From Elusimicrobiales bacterium (GTDB lineage: Bacteria; Elusimicrobiota; Elusimicrobia; Elusimicrobiales; UBA9959): a stretch of DNA of 64,000 nucleotides. The translations under genes and the position numbers were made by a program. Each line of letters begins with the position of its first letter. The first letter of the stretch is position 1. The notes beneath the pieces were generated by a model. It did no database searches, was not told the DNA's origin, and saw only the letters and a list, made by a program, of their open reading frames with translations. The DNA lies in the NCBI GenBank assembly GCA_028688015.1, contig JAQTZB010000003.1, positions 331,411-395,410 of the forward strand, read 5' to 3'. Shown here piece after piece: positions 1-8,786 of the stretch.

Positions 1-1
1 G

Positions 2-256
2 CATAAGAAGTTCGCCGCGATGACCGTGGTCGAGAAGATCAAGATGATAGAGAAGGTGCTGGCCGAGGAGATCAACCCCAAGCTGAAGGCCGACGGCGGC
101 TGGATGGAACTGGTGGACGTACAGGGCCAGAAGATAAAGCTGCGCTTCCTCGGCATGTGCCACGGCTGCCCGTCCTCGGGCGCCACGCTGAAGAACGTGG
201 TGGAGAAAGAGCTGCGCGAGCGCATCGACCCGGCGATAGAAATAGAAGCGGAGTAG
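2..256 (+). CDS. nifU: NifU C-terminal domain (5' end outside window)
   Basis: This is the Fe-S cluster scaffold domain of NifU, which holds a transient cluster for transfer to apo-proteins. The CxxC pair is visible in MCHGCPSS, after the ADGG stretch typical of the family. An ATG at 20 would give a 78-aa protein, but the frame stays open to the window edge and there is no good ribosome binding site before it. The residues after the ATG also match the linker before the last domain of three-domain NifU proteins. I therefore treat it as the C-terminal part of a longer gene. It lies 8 nt upstream of nifS, in the usual nifU-nifS pairing. A stand-alone NifU-domain protein starting at 20 cannot be excluded. 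Confidence 0.85.
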   Translation, partial: HKKFAAMTVVEKIKMIEKVLAEEINPKLKADGGWMELVDVQGQKIKLRFLGMCHGCPSSGATLKNVVEKELRERIDPAIEIEAE

Positions 257-264
257 GGGGGGCT

Positions 265-1470
265 ATGGACAAGGTCTATTATTTCGACAATAACGCCACC
301 AGCCGCGTGGCGCCGGAAGTGGCCAGGGAGATGGAGCCGTTCTTCAACGACCTCTACGGCAACCCGTCGAGCATGCACTTCTTCGGCGGCGGCAACCAGA
401 AATACCTGGACCTCGGCCGCGAAAGGGTGGCCAGGCTGCTGGGCTGCGAAACCTCTGAGATAGTCTTTACCAGCTGCGGCACCGAGGCCGATTCCACCGC
501 CATCTGGAGCGCCCTGCGCTCCTTCCCCGAGAAGAAGCATTTCATCACGACGAAGGTGGAGCACCCGGCGGTGCTCAACGTCTTCAAATACCTGGAGACG
601 CAGGGCTACCGCGTCACCTACCTGCCGGTGGACAGCACCGGTCAGATAAATTTAGAGGACCTGAAGGTCGCGCTCACGCCGGAGACCGCGCTGGTCTCCA
701 TCATGTGGGCCAATAACGAGACCGGCGTGGTCTACCCCGTGGAGGAAGCCGCCCGCATAGTTCACGCCAAGGACGCGCTGTTCCACACCGACGCCGTGCA
801 GGCCGTGGGCAAGCTCCCCATTAACCTCAAAGAGACCAAGATAGACATGCTGAGCCTGTCGGGCCACAAGCTGCACGCGCCGAAGGGCATAGGCGTGCTC
901 TATGTGCGCAAGGGAGCGCGCTTCGCGCCGTTCCTGATGGGCGGCCACCAGGAGCACGGCCGCCGCGCCGGCACCGAGAACGTGCCGTATATCGCAGGTC
1001 TTGGCAAGGCCGCCGAGCTGGCGCAGAACAACCTGGAGAAGGAAAACACTTACGTGAAGGGCCTGCGCGACCGGCTGGAAGCCGGCCTGCTGAAGATAAA
1101 TAATTCCCGCGTAAACGGCGGCGGCACTGTCCGTCTGCCCAACACCACCAACATCAGCTTCGAGTACATCGAGGGCGAGAGCATCCTGCTGATGCTGAGC
1201 GAAAAGGGCATCTGCGCCTCTTCCGGCTCAGCCTGCACGTCGGGCTCGCTCGAGCCGTCGCATGTGCTGATGTCCATGGCCGTGCCCCAGACCTACGCGC
1301 ACGGCTCGGTGCGTTTCTCGCTGAGCGTCTACAACACCGAGGAGGAAGTGGACTACATCCTCCGCGAGCTGCCGCCGATCATAGAGCGGCTGCGCGCCAT
1401 TTCCCCGTTCGCCGACGGCAAGCCGCTGTTCGGCATGGACGCCTGCGAACCCCACAGCCACAAGCACTGA
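265..1470 (+). CDS. nifS: Cysteine desulfurase, NifS/IscS family
   Basis: PLP enzyme that removes sulfur from cysteine, forms a persulfide and feeds Fe-S cluster assembly on NifU. The protein is 401 aa, normal for the family. The PLP lysine is K202 in SLSGHKLHAPKG, and the catalytic persulfide cysteine is C324 in SGSACTSGS. The start at 265 follows a G-rich ribosome binding site and gives the standard N-terminus (YYFDNNATS); the upstream extension overlaps nifU and is not needed. The stop is only 16 nt before a radical SAM gene, so nifU, nifS and the radical SAM cassette may share one transcript. That would place Fe-S supply next to an enzyme that needs several clusters. Confidence 0.96.
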   Translation: MDKVYYFDNNATSRVAPEVAREMEPFFNDLYGNPSSMHFFGGGNQKYLDLGRERVARLLGCETSEIVFTSCGTEADSTAIWSALRSFPEKKHFITTKVEHPAVLNVFKYLETQGYRVTYLPVDSTGQINLEDLKVALTPETALVSIMWANNETGVVYPVEEAARIVHAKDALFHTDAVQAVGKLPINLKETKIDMLSLSGHKLHAPKGIGVLYVRKGARFAPFLMGGHQEHGRRAGTENVPYIAGLGKAAELAQNNLEKENTYVKGLRDRLEAGLLKINNSRVNGGGTVRLPNTTNISFEYIEGESILLMLSEKGICASSGSACTSGSLEPSHVLMSMAVPQTYAHGSVRFSLSVYNTEEEVDYILRELPPIIERLRAISPFADGKPLFGMDACEPHSHKH

Positions 1471-1486
1471 GCGGGCGCGGACAGAA

Positions 1487-2512
1487 ATGAACTGGCTCGC
1501 CAAGAAAATATTGGAGTTCACCGGAAGCCAGAAGTTTCTGAGTGCGCAATTAGACATAACCGCCGCCTGCAACCTCGACTGCATTCACTGCTATCAGCCG
1601 TACCACGCTTCAGAGAAGGACCTTTCTCTGAGCGACTGGCGCTCGATATTGGACCAATACGGGCTGCTGATTGAAAAGCTTTATTTGCGCCCGAAGTTCT
1701 GCATCAGCGGCGGGGAGCCCACCATTAGCCCCATCTTTAGCGCCATCCTTGCCGAGCTGCATTCCAGGTGGCCGGGCGCGGACGTTACCGTGCTTACCAA
1801 TGGGACAAGGCTTTCGTCGCAACTGGTTTCAGACCTGGCCAAGCACAAAGCGGATGTGCAGATCTCCTTGGACGGACCGGACAGGGAGAGGCACGATGCC
1901 GTGCGCGGCCCCGGGGTTTTCGAGAGGGCCCTGGCCGGGTTCGAGCTCCTTCGCGGGGCCGGACTCAGGGTAATCTTTCAGGCGGTGCTTTCGGACAGAA
2001 CCGCCCCGTGGATCGAAAGTTTTTTTGCCTTGGCCGGGCAAAAGAACGCCGCAGCGATGAATTTTACCCGGTTCGTGCCGCAAGGCAGGGGGAAAGCGCT
2101 TTCGGAGAACGGCGGGGACCGGCCGCTGCTTGGTAAGGACCTTAAGGTTGCCTACGCCGCTATCGTAGAGGCTTCAGCCAAGAGCGGCGTCCCGACCGTC
2201 ACAAATCAGCCGCTGTTCGCGCTGCTGTCGCCGGAACTGGGCGCGCATGGGAAATTCGGCTTCCAGGGGTTAATAATCGACCATAGCGGGAACCTTAAGG
2301 TAACCAGCAGGGCCGATTTTATACTTGGCAACGTCTTTGAGGCCGGGCTTGAAAAATTATTTTTAGATCACCAGGTAATGAAAGATCTCCGCAACGGTAA
2401 GATAGATGGTTGCGGGACCTGCAAAATATACGACCGGTGCGGCGGGGACAGGAACGCTTCTTTTGCGGCCTACGGCAGTTTTTTTAAAAAAGATCCGGGC
2501 TGTTGGCTGTGA
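1487..2512 (+). CDS. Radical SAM/SPASM peptide-modifying-type protein (cassette 1)
   Basis: 341 aa. The radical SAM cluster motif CxxxCxxC is C28, C32, C35 (ACNLDCIHC), followed by GGEPTISP of the SAM-binding region. The C-terminus carries a SPASM-type cysteine set (CGTC, then DRCGGDRNASF, ending DPGCW), which usually binds one or two extra Fe-S clusters in enzymes acting on peptides or proteins. It is clearly paralogous to the gene at 6112-7143: the GGEP region, RFVPQG and the last 25 residues are nearly the same. A small secreted peptide gene follows 39 nt downstream. The gene looks AT-richer than nifS. The substrate is unknown; modification of the neighbouring peptide is inference from context and family. 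Confidence 0.9.
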   Translation: MNWLAKKILEFTGSQKFLSAQLDITAACNLDCIHCYQPYHASEKDLSLSDWRSILDQYGLLIEKLYLRPKFCISGGEPTISPIFSAILAELHSRWPGADVTVLTNGTRLSSQLVSDLAKHKADVQISLDGPDRERHDAVRGPGVFERALAGFELLRGAGLRVIFQAVLSDRTAPWIESFFALAGQKNAAAMNFTRFVPQGRGKALSENGGDRPLLGKDLKVAYAAIVEASAKSGVPTVTNQPLFALLSPELGAHGKFGFQGLIIDHSGNLKVTSRADFILGNVFEAGLEKLFLDHQVMKDLRNGKIDGCGTCKIYDRCGGDRNASFAAYGSFFKKDPGCWL

Positions 2513-2518
2513 AAATTG

Positions 2519-2524
2519 TATAAT
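2519..2524 (+). promoter_or_regulatory. Candidate -10 box for peptide gene 1
   Basis: A perfect TATAAT lies between the radical SAM stop and the peptide ATG at 2552, placing a start near 2531. I see no convincing -35 hexamer at the right distance, so a separate promoter for the peptide is only possible. Confidence 0.3.
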
Positions 2525-2551
2525 TGGGACAGTAGGTGAGGGGTAAATATT

Positions 2552-2731
2552 ATGAAATCAAAAATTAAGCGGTGCTGCCTGATACTTTTGGCTATGTCTC
2601 CGATGCTTGCCGTGGCGTTTGCCGCCAGGTCGGCTTTGGCGATAGAGCAGATCCGCAGCGCTAACGCGACTGATCCGGACCTGGGGTCCTCTAACGCGGA
2701 GAGCTCCGGCGGCGTGCCGACCGATAAATAA
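2552..2731 (+). CDS. Small secreted peptide, candidate radical SAM substrate (cassette 1)
   Basis: A 59-aa ORF with a GGTGAGGGG ribosome binding region before its ATG. Residues 1-24 look like a Sec signal peptide (basic KSKIKR, hydrophobic core, AVAFA end). The predicted mature part of about 35 residues begins ARSAL, is rich in Ser, Asn, Asp and Gly, and contains SGGVPT near its end; it has no Cys or aromatic residue. The peptide at 8812-8973 has the same plan, sharing VAFAA, SAL and SGGVxT and ending in Lys. Conservation of the pair at equivalent positions in two cassettes supports a real gene. It may be a RiPP-like precursor or signal peptide; no known family is recognised. Confidence 0.7.
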   Translation: MKSKIKRCCLILLAMSPMLAVAFAARSALAIEQIRSANATDPDLGSSNAESSGGVPTDK

Positions 2732-2806
2732 GCCCGTACGGAGCCGGTTCCCGGGCGGGTTCCTTCCTCTGGCTTAAGAGAAGCAACCGCCCGGTTCTGA
2801 ATATTG

Positions 2807-2834
2807 GCGCCATTACATACGCGTGTAATGGCGC
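2807..2834 (+). terminator. Hairpin between peptide 1 and SBP 1
   Basis: A perfect 11-bp stem (GCGCCATTACA with TGTAATGGCGC) and 6-nt loop lies between the peptide stop and the SBP start. It is followed by TAAATAATT rather than a pure T-run, so it may be a weak terminator or an mRNA processing or stability hairpin that raises peptide over SBP expression. Confidence 0.45.
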
Positions 2835-2858
2835 TAAATAATTGTGTGGGGCATATTA

Positions 2859-4394
2859 GTGAGAAAAAAATACTGGGGATTAATTGTGGTCTCCCTGGGA
2901 GGGGCGGCCCTATTCTTTGCGAGGGAATACATGTCCGAATCAAGATCGAATTACGTGATAGGCGTTCCGGCGTACTGGCAGACCTTGATCCCGCCGATAC
3001 AGCACTCTCTTATCGGATTCGGCGTGATGGTGAACCAATTTGAACCGCTTGTTACGCGCGGGAAGAACGGTATCCTGCAGCCCCTGACCGCAGCCTCCTG
3101 GGACTTTAGCGCGGACCGCCGCGTGCTTCGTTTTAAAATAGATACTGCCCGCCGCTTTTCGGACGGGTCTTTTCTTTGTGCGGGAGATATAAAAAAAGCC
3201 TGGGAAGACGGGCTGCGGATGCAGCCAAAGGCCACGAATAGTTCCCTGGCTGACGCGCTTGCCGGCTTAAAAGGCTTTTCTGAACTTAAAGAAAAAGGCG
3301 AAATAGAGGGACTGCGGGTTATAGGCCGGGATCTGCTGGAGCTTGAATTTGTGAAGCCGGTCCGCAGCGCGCTCGACCATCTGTCCGGGGTGCGGTATGC
3401 GGTGTATAAAATGTCCGGGGATATGGCTATCGGAACCGGGCCGTATGTGATAACTGAAAATAACCGGGAGCTGAGCCTGGTTCCCAATCCGTATTATGCC
3501 GGCGCTGCCCCCGGGCTGGCCAACGTTAAAATAATCGTAGTGCCCGGGGCCGTCGCCGCGGAGAAGCTGCGCTCAAAGGAAATAGACGCGCTGCTTTTTG
3601 TGGAAAACGTGAAGCTTGAAGGGTGCTCTGAAGGGCGGCTGGCGCCTGTGCGGTGCGCGTATGGCCAGGAGGGCACCCACCTGATAATTGCCCTTAACGG
3701 GCTGGGCGGTACATTTTTCTCAAACCGCGCTTACAGGCGGGCTTTTCAGGCACTCGTGTTGAAGCGCTTTGAAGGGGCAAAAGAAACCTGGCCGATTAAA
3801 GCCAACGGTTTCTTGAGCGATTCTCAAAGTTTCCTTAAGTTCCAGGCGGGACGCTTGCCAGATGCCGAGGCGCAGGCCATTGTCGCCGAGGGGGAGAAGC
3901 ATATCCCTGAATTAATGGCAGCTGCTCAAAGCCGCCCTCTCGTGCTGTCGCAAAACTGGGAATGGCTGGTGAATTTCCTCAAGGAAAAAGGCGTCGGAGT
4001 AGAGAAAAACTTAAGAGCCAGCCTGGATGAAAAAGAAAGGCTGGAAATATATCATAAAACTTTCAAGACCGACGTAATGCCGATGACGGCCTCGGTGTAT
4101 GACGGAGATCCCGACTGCCTTTACCATCTGCTGGGCCGCAACGGGGCGATCTACTCGCCTATGCTCGAAAGGCCCGCGGTGTCCGAAGGCTTGGAAGGGG
4201 GAAGGAAACTGCTTGATACCGAGAAGCTGCCGGAGTATTACTCCGGAGTCGCGCGAAAAATACTGGAAGAAGTCCCCTATGTCCACCTTGGCTATTACTA
4301 CAGGGGCGTAGCCTACAATTCCGAGAGAATAAAAATAAACGACAGTTTCGGCAGCAGGAACAACCAGAACCTGACTATTTTTGACCCTAACTGA
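2859..4394 (+). CDS. Extracellular solute-binding protein, family 5 (cassette 1)
   Basis: About 511 aa, resembling the oligopeptide-binding (OppA/DppA) superfamily: N-terminal NQFEPLV, then RRFSDGS and a GTGPYVI region. The N-terminus is one hydrophobic helix with no lipobox, so the protein is probably exported or membrane-anchored. I chose GTG 2859 because GGGG lies 7 nt upstream and the N-terminus then matches the paralogue at 7162-8718; GTG 2844 is an alternative. No permease or ATPase gene is present anywhere in the window, so a classical importer role is doubtful. It follows the peptide gene and may bind the (modified) peptide. Its paralogue sits in an operon with a histidine kinase, which suggests sensing. 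Confidence 0.85.
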   Translation: MRKKYWGLIVVSLGGAALFFAREYMSESRSNYVIGVPAYWQTLIPPIQHSLIGFGVMVNQFEPLVTRGKNGILQPLTAASWDFSADRRVLRFKIDTARRFSDGSFLCAGDIKKAWEDGLRMQPKATNSSLADALAGLKGFSELKEKGEIEGLRVIGRDLLELEFVKPVRSALDHLSGVRYAVYKMSGDMAIGTGPYVITENNRELSLVPNPYYAGAAPGLANVKIIVVPGAVAAEKLRSKEIDALLFVENVKLEGCSEGRLAPVRCAYGQEGTHLIIALNGLGGTFFSNRAYRRAFQALVLKRFEGAKETWPIKANGFLSDSQSFLKFQAGRLPDAEAQAIVAEGEKHIPELMAAAQSRPLVLSQNWEWLVNFLKEKGVGVEKNLRASLDEKERLEIYHKTFKTDVMPMTASVYDGDPDCLYHLLGRNGAIYSPMLERPAVSEGLEGGRKLLDTEKLPEYYSGVARKILEEVPYVHLGYYYRGVAYNSERIKINDSFGSRNNQNLTIFDPN

Positions 4395-4462
4395 CAATTC
4401 CTCCTCCGAATCGCGTGCGCAGTCCCGCCGCCTTTGACGGCCGGCCCGGCCGCAGGGGGGGC

Positions 4463-4489
4463 AAAAAAAGAGGCGGGCAGAGCCCGCCT
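4463..4489 (-). terminator. Intrinsic terminator of cassette 2 operon
   Basis: AGGCGGGC and GCCCGCCT form an 8-bp stem with a 3-nt loop. On the minus strand it is followed by a run of Ts, just past the stop of the histidine kinase gene at 4509. Confidence 0.85.
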
Positions 4490-4508
4490 CCGTTATTGCC
4501 GACCAGGC

Positions 4509-6101
4509 TCAGGCCCAGGGAGGTTCTTTCCCGGTCACTTTCAGCCAGGGTAGGTGGGAAAATTTCTCCGGCGCGTGGCCGGTGGCCAGGGAGATATCCG
4601 TATAACCATTATCATGCAGGTTCACGGCGAGGTCTTCGCCGCGAACGGCACCGCCCAGTTCAGAATCTATGAAGACCGGAATATCTCGCGGCAGGGCGGC
4701 GACCGCGGAGGCGAATTCCTCCGGGGTCCTGCAGGAAGTTAACTCCGCACCGGCGGCCTTGGCGGCCATCCGCCAGTTCATATGCACCAGTTGGTCGTCG
4801 TCCAGCAGCACCGCGCGCAGTCCCGGGGCCGGTTTCGCCGCGGCCGGCAGGTCGATGGTTACCGCAGTGCCCTTGCCGGGCGAGGACTCTATCCGCAGGC
4901 CGCCGCCCCAGCTTTCCACGCTGGTGCGAGCGTGGTAAAGGCCTAGGCCGGTGCCCCCGGCCTTGCCGTGGGTCTCTCCTTTCCGGCCGAGCCTGGCCAG
5001 CACTTCCGGCGGTATGCCTTTGCCGTCGTCCGCTACCGTCAGCAGCACCCTGCCGTCTTCGGCAGCCAGCCGCACGGCCACGCTGCCCGCGCCGGCCAGG
5101 GCCTCCACTGAATTATTAAGCAGGTTAGAAACTATGCGCTGCAGCTCCTTCGGGTCCAGGGCCGCTTTGGCCGCCGCGGAGGAATTAAGGAAATCTATCT
5201 TCAGACCGGTCCTGTCTTTGTGAAGCAGCCGCTTCTCGGCCACCACCTGTTCCACGAGCGGCGCCAGCGCGCAAGTTTCCACGCGGCTCTTCGGCTCGGC
5301 GCCGGGCGCGCGGTAGCGGTGCAGCAGGTCGTCGGCTATGCCCTGCATGCGGCCGACCGCTCCGTCGATAAGGGTGCGCTGGTCGGGGGACAGGGCCAAC
5401 CCCCTCGCGGCCGCGCCGAGCGCCGCCAGCGGGGACCTGATGTCGTGCGCCACCTGCGCGCTCAACTGAAGCAGCGCCGCCGCCGACGCCTGCTCAGATA
5501 CCAGCCGCATGCGGTCCAGGTTCTTCTGCCTGAGGTCCTCCAGTTCTGCGACAGAGAGCGCCTCCGTGTTAGCCAGCCCTTCGCTGAGCGGCAGGAGGAC
5601 TTCCGCGCGGAACCTTTCGCGCATCCGTGCAAATGAGTACAGGGCCACGGCCATCAGCAGCCCCGCGGCTAATACCAGGAGCGCCAGGGGTTTCAGGAGC
5701 GACAGTATGGAAAAAGCCGCGAGGAACTCGTAATTCTGGAGGCCGACCAGCTGTTTCCGGAAGACCCAACTGAACGCCCAGCGCCCCGGGGAGGAGCAGT
5801 ACGCCGAACTCTCCGGCGGATAGGCTATAAGCGCGGACCGGCCCGAGCACAGGGCCACTCCGACTACGGTCTCCCCGTCGAGAACGCTCATCATCGCCGC
5901 CTCTATGAGCGGCCTGTTCGACTGCTGTACGCCAAGGGAAATGCTATCTCGAACCCGGCCTATCCGGTCGTACTGTTCCGAGTAGCGGTTGTAGGAGATG
6001 TGCCCGAGATAGGCGGCCCCGCAGCAGACAGAAAGCAGGAGCAGCCGCGCCAGCGGACGCTGCACGTTTTTTTTTGTCCAATCCTTCAGTGTGATCATTC
6101 T
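4509..6101 (-). CDS. Hybrid sensor histidine kinase with C-terminal receiver domain (cassette 2)
   Basis: About 530 aa. Order: a membrane helix at about 16-32, an extracytoplasmic region of about 100 residues, a second helix at about 131-154, a dimerisation domain with phospho-acceptor His near 218 (QVAHDIRSPLAAL), an ATPase domain (NLLNNSVEA, DDGKGIP, GTGLGLY) and a receiver-like domain (LLDDD, Asp near 478 in FIDSEL, ATGH, terminal Lys). The start at 6101 is 10 nt after the radical SAM stop; the longer frame overlaps that gene. It is last in the operon peptide, SBP, rSAM, kinase. No separate response regulator with a DNA-binding domain is present, so the output is unknown. The ligand is probably presented by the SBP (inference). 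Confidence 0.92.
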   Translation of the reverse strand, partial: RMITLKDWTKKNVQRPLARLLLLSVCCGAAYLGHISYNRYSEQYDRIGRVRDSISLGVQQSNRPLIEAAMMSVLDGETVVGVALCSGRSALIAYPPESSAYCSSPGRWAFSWVFRKQLVGLQNYEFLAAFSILSLLKPLALLVLAAGLLMAVALYSFARMRERFRAEVLLPLSEGLANTEALSVAELEDLRQKNLDRMRLVSEQASAAALLQLSAQVAHDIRSPLAALGAAARGLALSPDQRTLIDGAVGRMQGIADDLLHRYRAPGAEPKSRVETCALAPLVEQVVAEKRLLHKDRTGLKIDFLNSSAAAKAALDPKELQRIVSNLLNNSVEALAGAGSVAVRLAAEDGRVLLTVADDGKGIPPEVLARLGRKGETHGKAGGTGLGLYHARTSVESWGGGLRIESSPGKGTAVTIDLPAAAKPAPGLRAVLLDDDQLVHMNWRMAAKAAGAELTSCRTPEEFASAVAALPRDIPVFIDSELGGAVRGEDLAVNLHDNGYTDISLATGHAPEKFSHLPWLKVTGKEPPWA

Positions 6102-6111
6102 GGAATCCGTC

Positions 6112-7143
6112 TTACAACCAGCAGCCGGGGTCTTTTTTGAAGAAAGTGCCGTAGGCCTCGAAAGAGGCGTTCCTGTCGCCGCCGCATTTCTCGCGGAACC
6201 GGCAGCCGGCGCAAACTTCCACTTTGCCCTGTCGGAGCGCCACAAGTACCGGGTGTTTCATGAAGAGCGGCTCCAGGCCGGACTCTAAAACATTGCCGAG
6301 CCGGAAATCCACGCGGCTGGAAACCTTCAGGTTCCCCAGGTAATCTATCACGAAGCTCCTGAAGCCCGTTTTGTTGTTCATGCCCAGCTCAGGGGAGATC
6401 AGGACGAAGAGCGGCCGGTTCGTAGTTGTATACACTCCGGTCCGCTTGGAGGCTTCCAGGATAGAAAGATAGGCGGCCTTGAGCGCTTCCTTGTAGAGCG
6501 GGGCGTCGCCGCCCGAGTCATAAAGGTTTCGGCCCTGCCCCTGCGGCACGAACCTCGCGAAATTCATGCCTTCTACCCGGCTGCGGGCGGCCAGGTCGAA
6601 AAACTCTCCGATAAAGCCCGCCGTGCGCTTGGAAAGCACGGCCTGGAATGTGACGTATACCCCGGATTCACGCAGCACCCCCAGGCCGCGCATGGTTTTT
6701 TCAAAACTGCCCTGGCCGCGGATAAAATCGTGCGAGTCCGCCGCGGGTCCTTCGAGGGAAAGCTGCACTTTCGCCCTGGCCGCGGCTATTTCCCGCACTG
6801 CCTCTCGGGTAAGCGCCGTGCCGTTGCTCAAAACGGCGATCACGGAGTCTGGATACTTCCCGCGAAGCTCCCGCAGGAGCGGGAGGAATAGCGGGCTGAT
6901 TGTCGGCTCCCCGCCGCTGAGGCAGAAATGCGGCGTCAGGCGGAGCTTCTCCGCGAGGGCGGAGACCTGCCCGAGGATCTCCCGCCATTTATCTAGGCTG
7001 AGATCTCCGGCGGCCGAGTGCTCGCCCTGGTAGCAGTGCCTGCACCTGAGATTGCACGCGTTCGTGATATCCAACTGCACGAGTATCGTCGTCTGCGCCC
7101 CGATGAGGTTCAGCAGCCAGCCCGTTATCTTTTTCTGAATCAT
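6112..7143 (-). CDS. Radical SAM/SPASM peptide-modifying-type protein (cassette 2)
   Basis: 343 aa, paralogue of the protein at 1487-2512. The cluster motif is C30, C34, C37 (NACNLRCRHC) with GGEPTISP downstream. The SPASM-type C-terminus has CAGC, EKCGGDRNASF and the same DPGCW ending. It lies 18 nt downstream of the SBP gene and 10 nt upstream of the hybrid kinase, so the genes are co-transcribed. Conservation of both the radical SAM and auxiliary cysteines argues that both copies are active enzymes. The most likely substrate is the small peptide encoded at 8812-8973, but modification of another protein cannot be ruled out. Confidence 0.9.
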   Translation of the reverse strand: MIQKKITGWLLNLIGAQTTILVQLDITNACNLRCRHCYQGEHSAAGDLSLDKWREILGQVSALAEKLRLTPHFCLSGGEPTISPLFLPLLRELRGKYPDSVIAVLSNGTALTREAVREIAAARAKVQLSLEGPAADSHDFIRGQGSFEKTMRGLGVLRESGVYVTFQAVLSKRTAGFIGEFFDLAARSRVEGMNFARFVPQGQGRNLYDSGGDAPLYKEALKAAYLSILEASKRTGVYTTTNRPLFVLISPELGMNNKTGFRSFVIDYLGNLKVSSRVDFRLGNVLESGLEPLFMKHPVLVALRQGKVEVCAGCRFREKCGGDRNASFEAYGTFFKKDPGCWL

Positions 7144-7161
7144 CTTTGTCGGCGCACGGCG

Positions 7162-8718
7162 TCAGTTCGGCTCAAAGGAAAGAAGGCTGTAGCTGTCCCG
7201 GTTCAATAGCCCGCGTTTTAACCGCAGCCTGGCCGGATTATAAGCGACCTTCCGGTACAGGTAGCCCAGGTGGACGTAGGGGACCTCCCGCAGTATTTCC
7301 CGCGAGACCCCCTTATAGTGTTCCGCAATCCGGCCCTGTTCGAGCAGCATACGGCCTTCCTCGAGCTTGTCCGCCACCGCGGCGCGCTCCAGCATGGGGG
7401 AAAATATCGCCCCGTTGCGTCCCAGCAGGTGGTACAGTCCGTCCGGGTCCACCTCCGTAACCGAAGCCCTGGCCGGGAGGATATCCGGCTCGAAGGTCTT
7501 GTACATCATTTTAAGCCAGTCTTTTTCCTCGAAGTCGCCGCGGGACTTTTCGGAGACCGAGAGCCCGGCCTCCTTCAGGTAGCCGGCCAGCCAGTCCCAG
7601 CCGGTTCCGGACATGATCAACAAGGGCCGGGCAGCGGTATCGGCGATGAGTTTCTTTATGCCTGGCTCCCCTTCCTTGATTATTGCCGCCGCTTCTCCAT
7701 CGTCCAGCCTTCCGGACTGGAACGGCAGGTAGCTTTGCGGATCGCGCAGGAAACCTTCCGTCTGGAAAGACCTGGTCCAGGCTTCATTGTTCTTGTCGAA
7801 TACCTTGAGCATGAGCGCCTGAAAGGCGCGCCGGCTCGCGGAATCGGAGAAAAAGCGCCCCGGCCTGGCGTTAAGATTCACCACCAGGTGCGTTCCTTCC
7901 TGGCCGAAAGCGGCCGCGATGGGGCCGGCGTCCCCGCCGAGCCCTGGCGCCGCGTCGGCTTTCTCCGCGAAGAGCACGAGGTCTACCTTGCCGGCCTTTA
8001 CCCGGGCGAGGGCTTCGGAAGCGGGGAGGGGAACTATCCTCGCGCGGCGCAAGGCAACCGCCTCGCCGGAATAATATTTGTTGGGGGAGAGCGTCAGTGT
8101 TTTATCCGCCTCCTCGATAACGTACGCTCCGGTGCCTATGGGCCTGCCGCCGGAAATTCTGTAGGCGGCATAGCGGAGGCCGGACAAGTGTTCCAGCGCA
8201 CTCCGGACAGGCTTCTCGAATTCAAGCTCCAGCACGCCGTCCGAGCCGGCCTTGACTCCGGAGAGCGCCCCGGTCTTTTTGAAGTCCTCCATCCCGTGCA
8301 GGTTGGCGAAAACATCCACTAGCGAGCTGTTGTTGGAGACGGGCTGCATCCGGAGGCCGTCCTCCCAGGACCGCTTGAAATCCGCGGCCGAAAGGCTGCC
8401 ACCGTCGGAAAACCTGCGGGAAGTATCTATGAAGAAACGTATGGTTTTCCTGTCAGCGGAAATATCCCAGGCCTTGGCGGCCAAGGGCTCGATAAGGCCT
8501 TTTTTGCCGCTCTTTACAAGCGGTTCGAACTGGTTTATCATGACGGCGTCGCCCACAAGGGAGTGCTGCAGCGGCGGCATGAGGGTGTGCCAGTAGGCAT
8601 GAACGCTTACGGTATAAGTATCGCTGGTTTTATTCATAATTCTGGCCGCCAGCAAGCCGGCGACGGCTGCCGCTCCGGCGGCTGCGATCACCCAAGCGGA
8701 TTTGGCGGGTATGTTCAC
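7162..8718 (-). CDS. Extracellular solute-binding protein, family 5 (cassette 2)
   Basis: 518 aa, paralogue of the SBP at 2859-4394. The shared core starts with AYWHTLMPPLQHSLVG and NQFEPLV; RRFSDGG and GTGAYVI follow, and both end in SFEPN or FDPN-type residues. The N-terminus has a hydrophobic helix (residues about 8-26) without a lipobox cysteine, so it is either a membrane anchor or a signal peptide. It is preceded by a strong terminator that separates it from the peptide gene and is followed by the radical SAM and kinase genes. No transporter components accompany it. I infer a binding or sensing role for a peptide, not uptake. Confidence 0.87.
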   Translation of the reverse strand: MNIPAKSAWVIAAAGAAAVAGLLAARIMNKTSDTYTVSVHAYWHTLMPPLQHSLVGDAVMINQFEPLVKSGKKGLIEPLAAKAWDISADRKTIRFFIDTSRRFSDGGSLSAADFKRSWEDGLRMQPVSNNSSLVDVFANLHGMEDFKKTGALSGVKAGSDGVLELEFEKPVRSALEHLSGLRYAAYRISGGRPIGTGAYVIEEADKTLTLSPNKYYSGEAVALRRARIVPLPASEALARVKAGKVDLVLFAEKADAAPGLGGDAGPIAAAFGQEGTHLVVNLNARPGRFFSDSASRRAFQALMLKVFDKNNEAWTRSFQTEGFLRDPQSYLPFQSGRLDDGEAAAIIKEGEPGIKKLIADTAARPLLIMSGTGWDWLAGYLKEAGLSVSEKSRGDFEEKDWLKMMYKTFEPDILPARASVTEVDPDGLYHLLGRNGAIFSPMLERAAVADKLEEGRMLLEQGRIAEHYKGVSREILREVPYVHLGYLYRKVAYNPARLRLKRGLLNRDSYSLLSFEPN

Positions 8719-8748
8719 GGAAGAGCCTCTGGAGCGGGGGGGCGGGGA

Positions 8749-8786
8749 AAAAGAAAGCCGGCCGGGATATTACTCGCCGGCCGGCT
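8749..8786 (-). terminator. Terminator between peptide 2 and SBP 2
   Basis: AGCCGGCCGG (8756-8765) and CCGGCCGGCT (8777-8786) form a 10-bp stem, followed on the minus strand by TTTCTTTTT. It lies just after the peptide stop at 8812 and before the SBP start, so the peptide should be made in excess with read-through into the rest of the operon. Confidence 0.8.
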
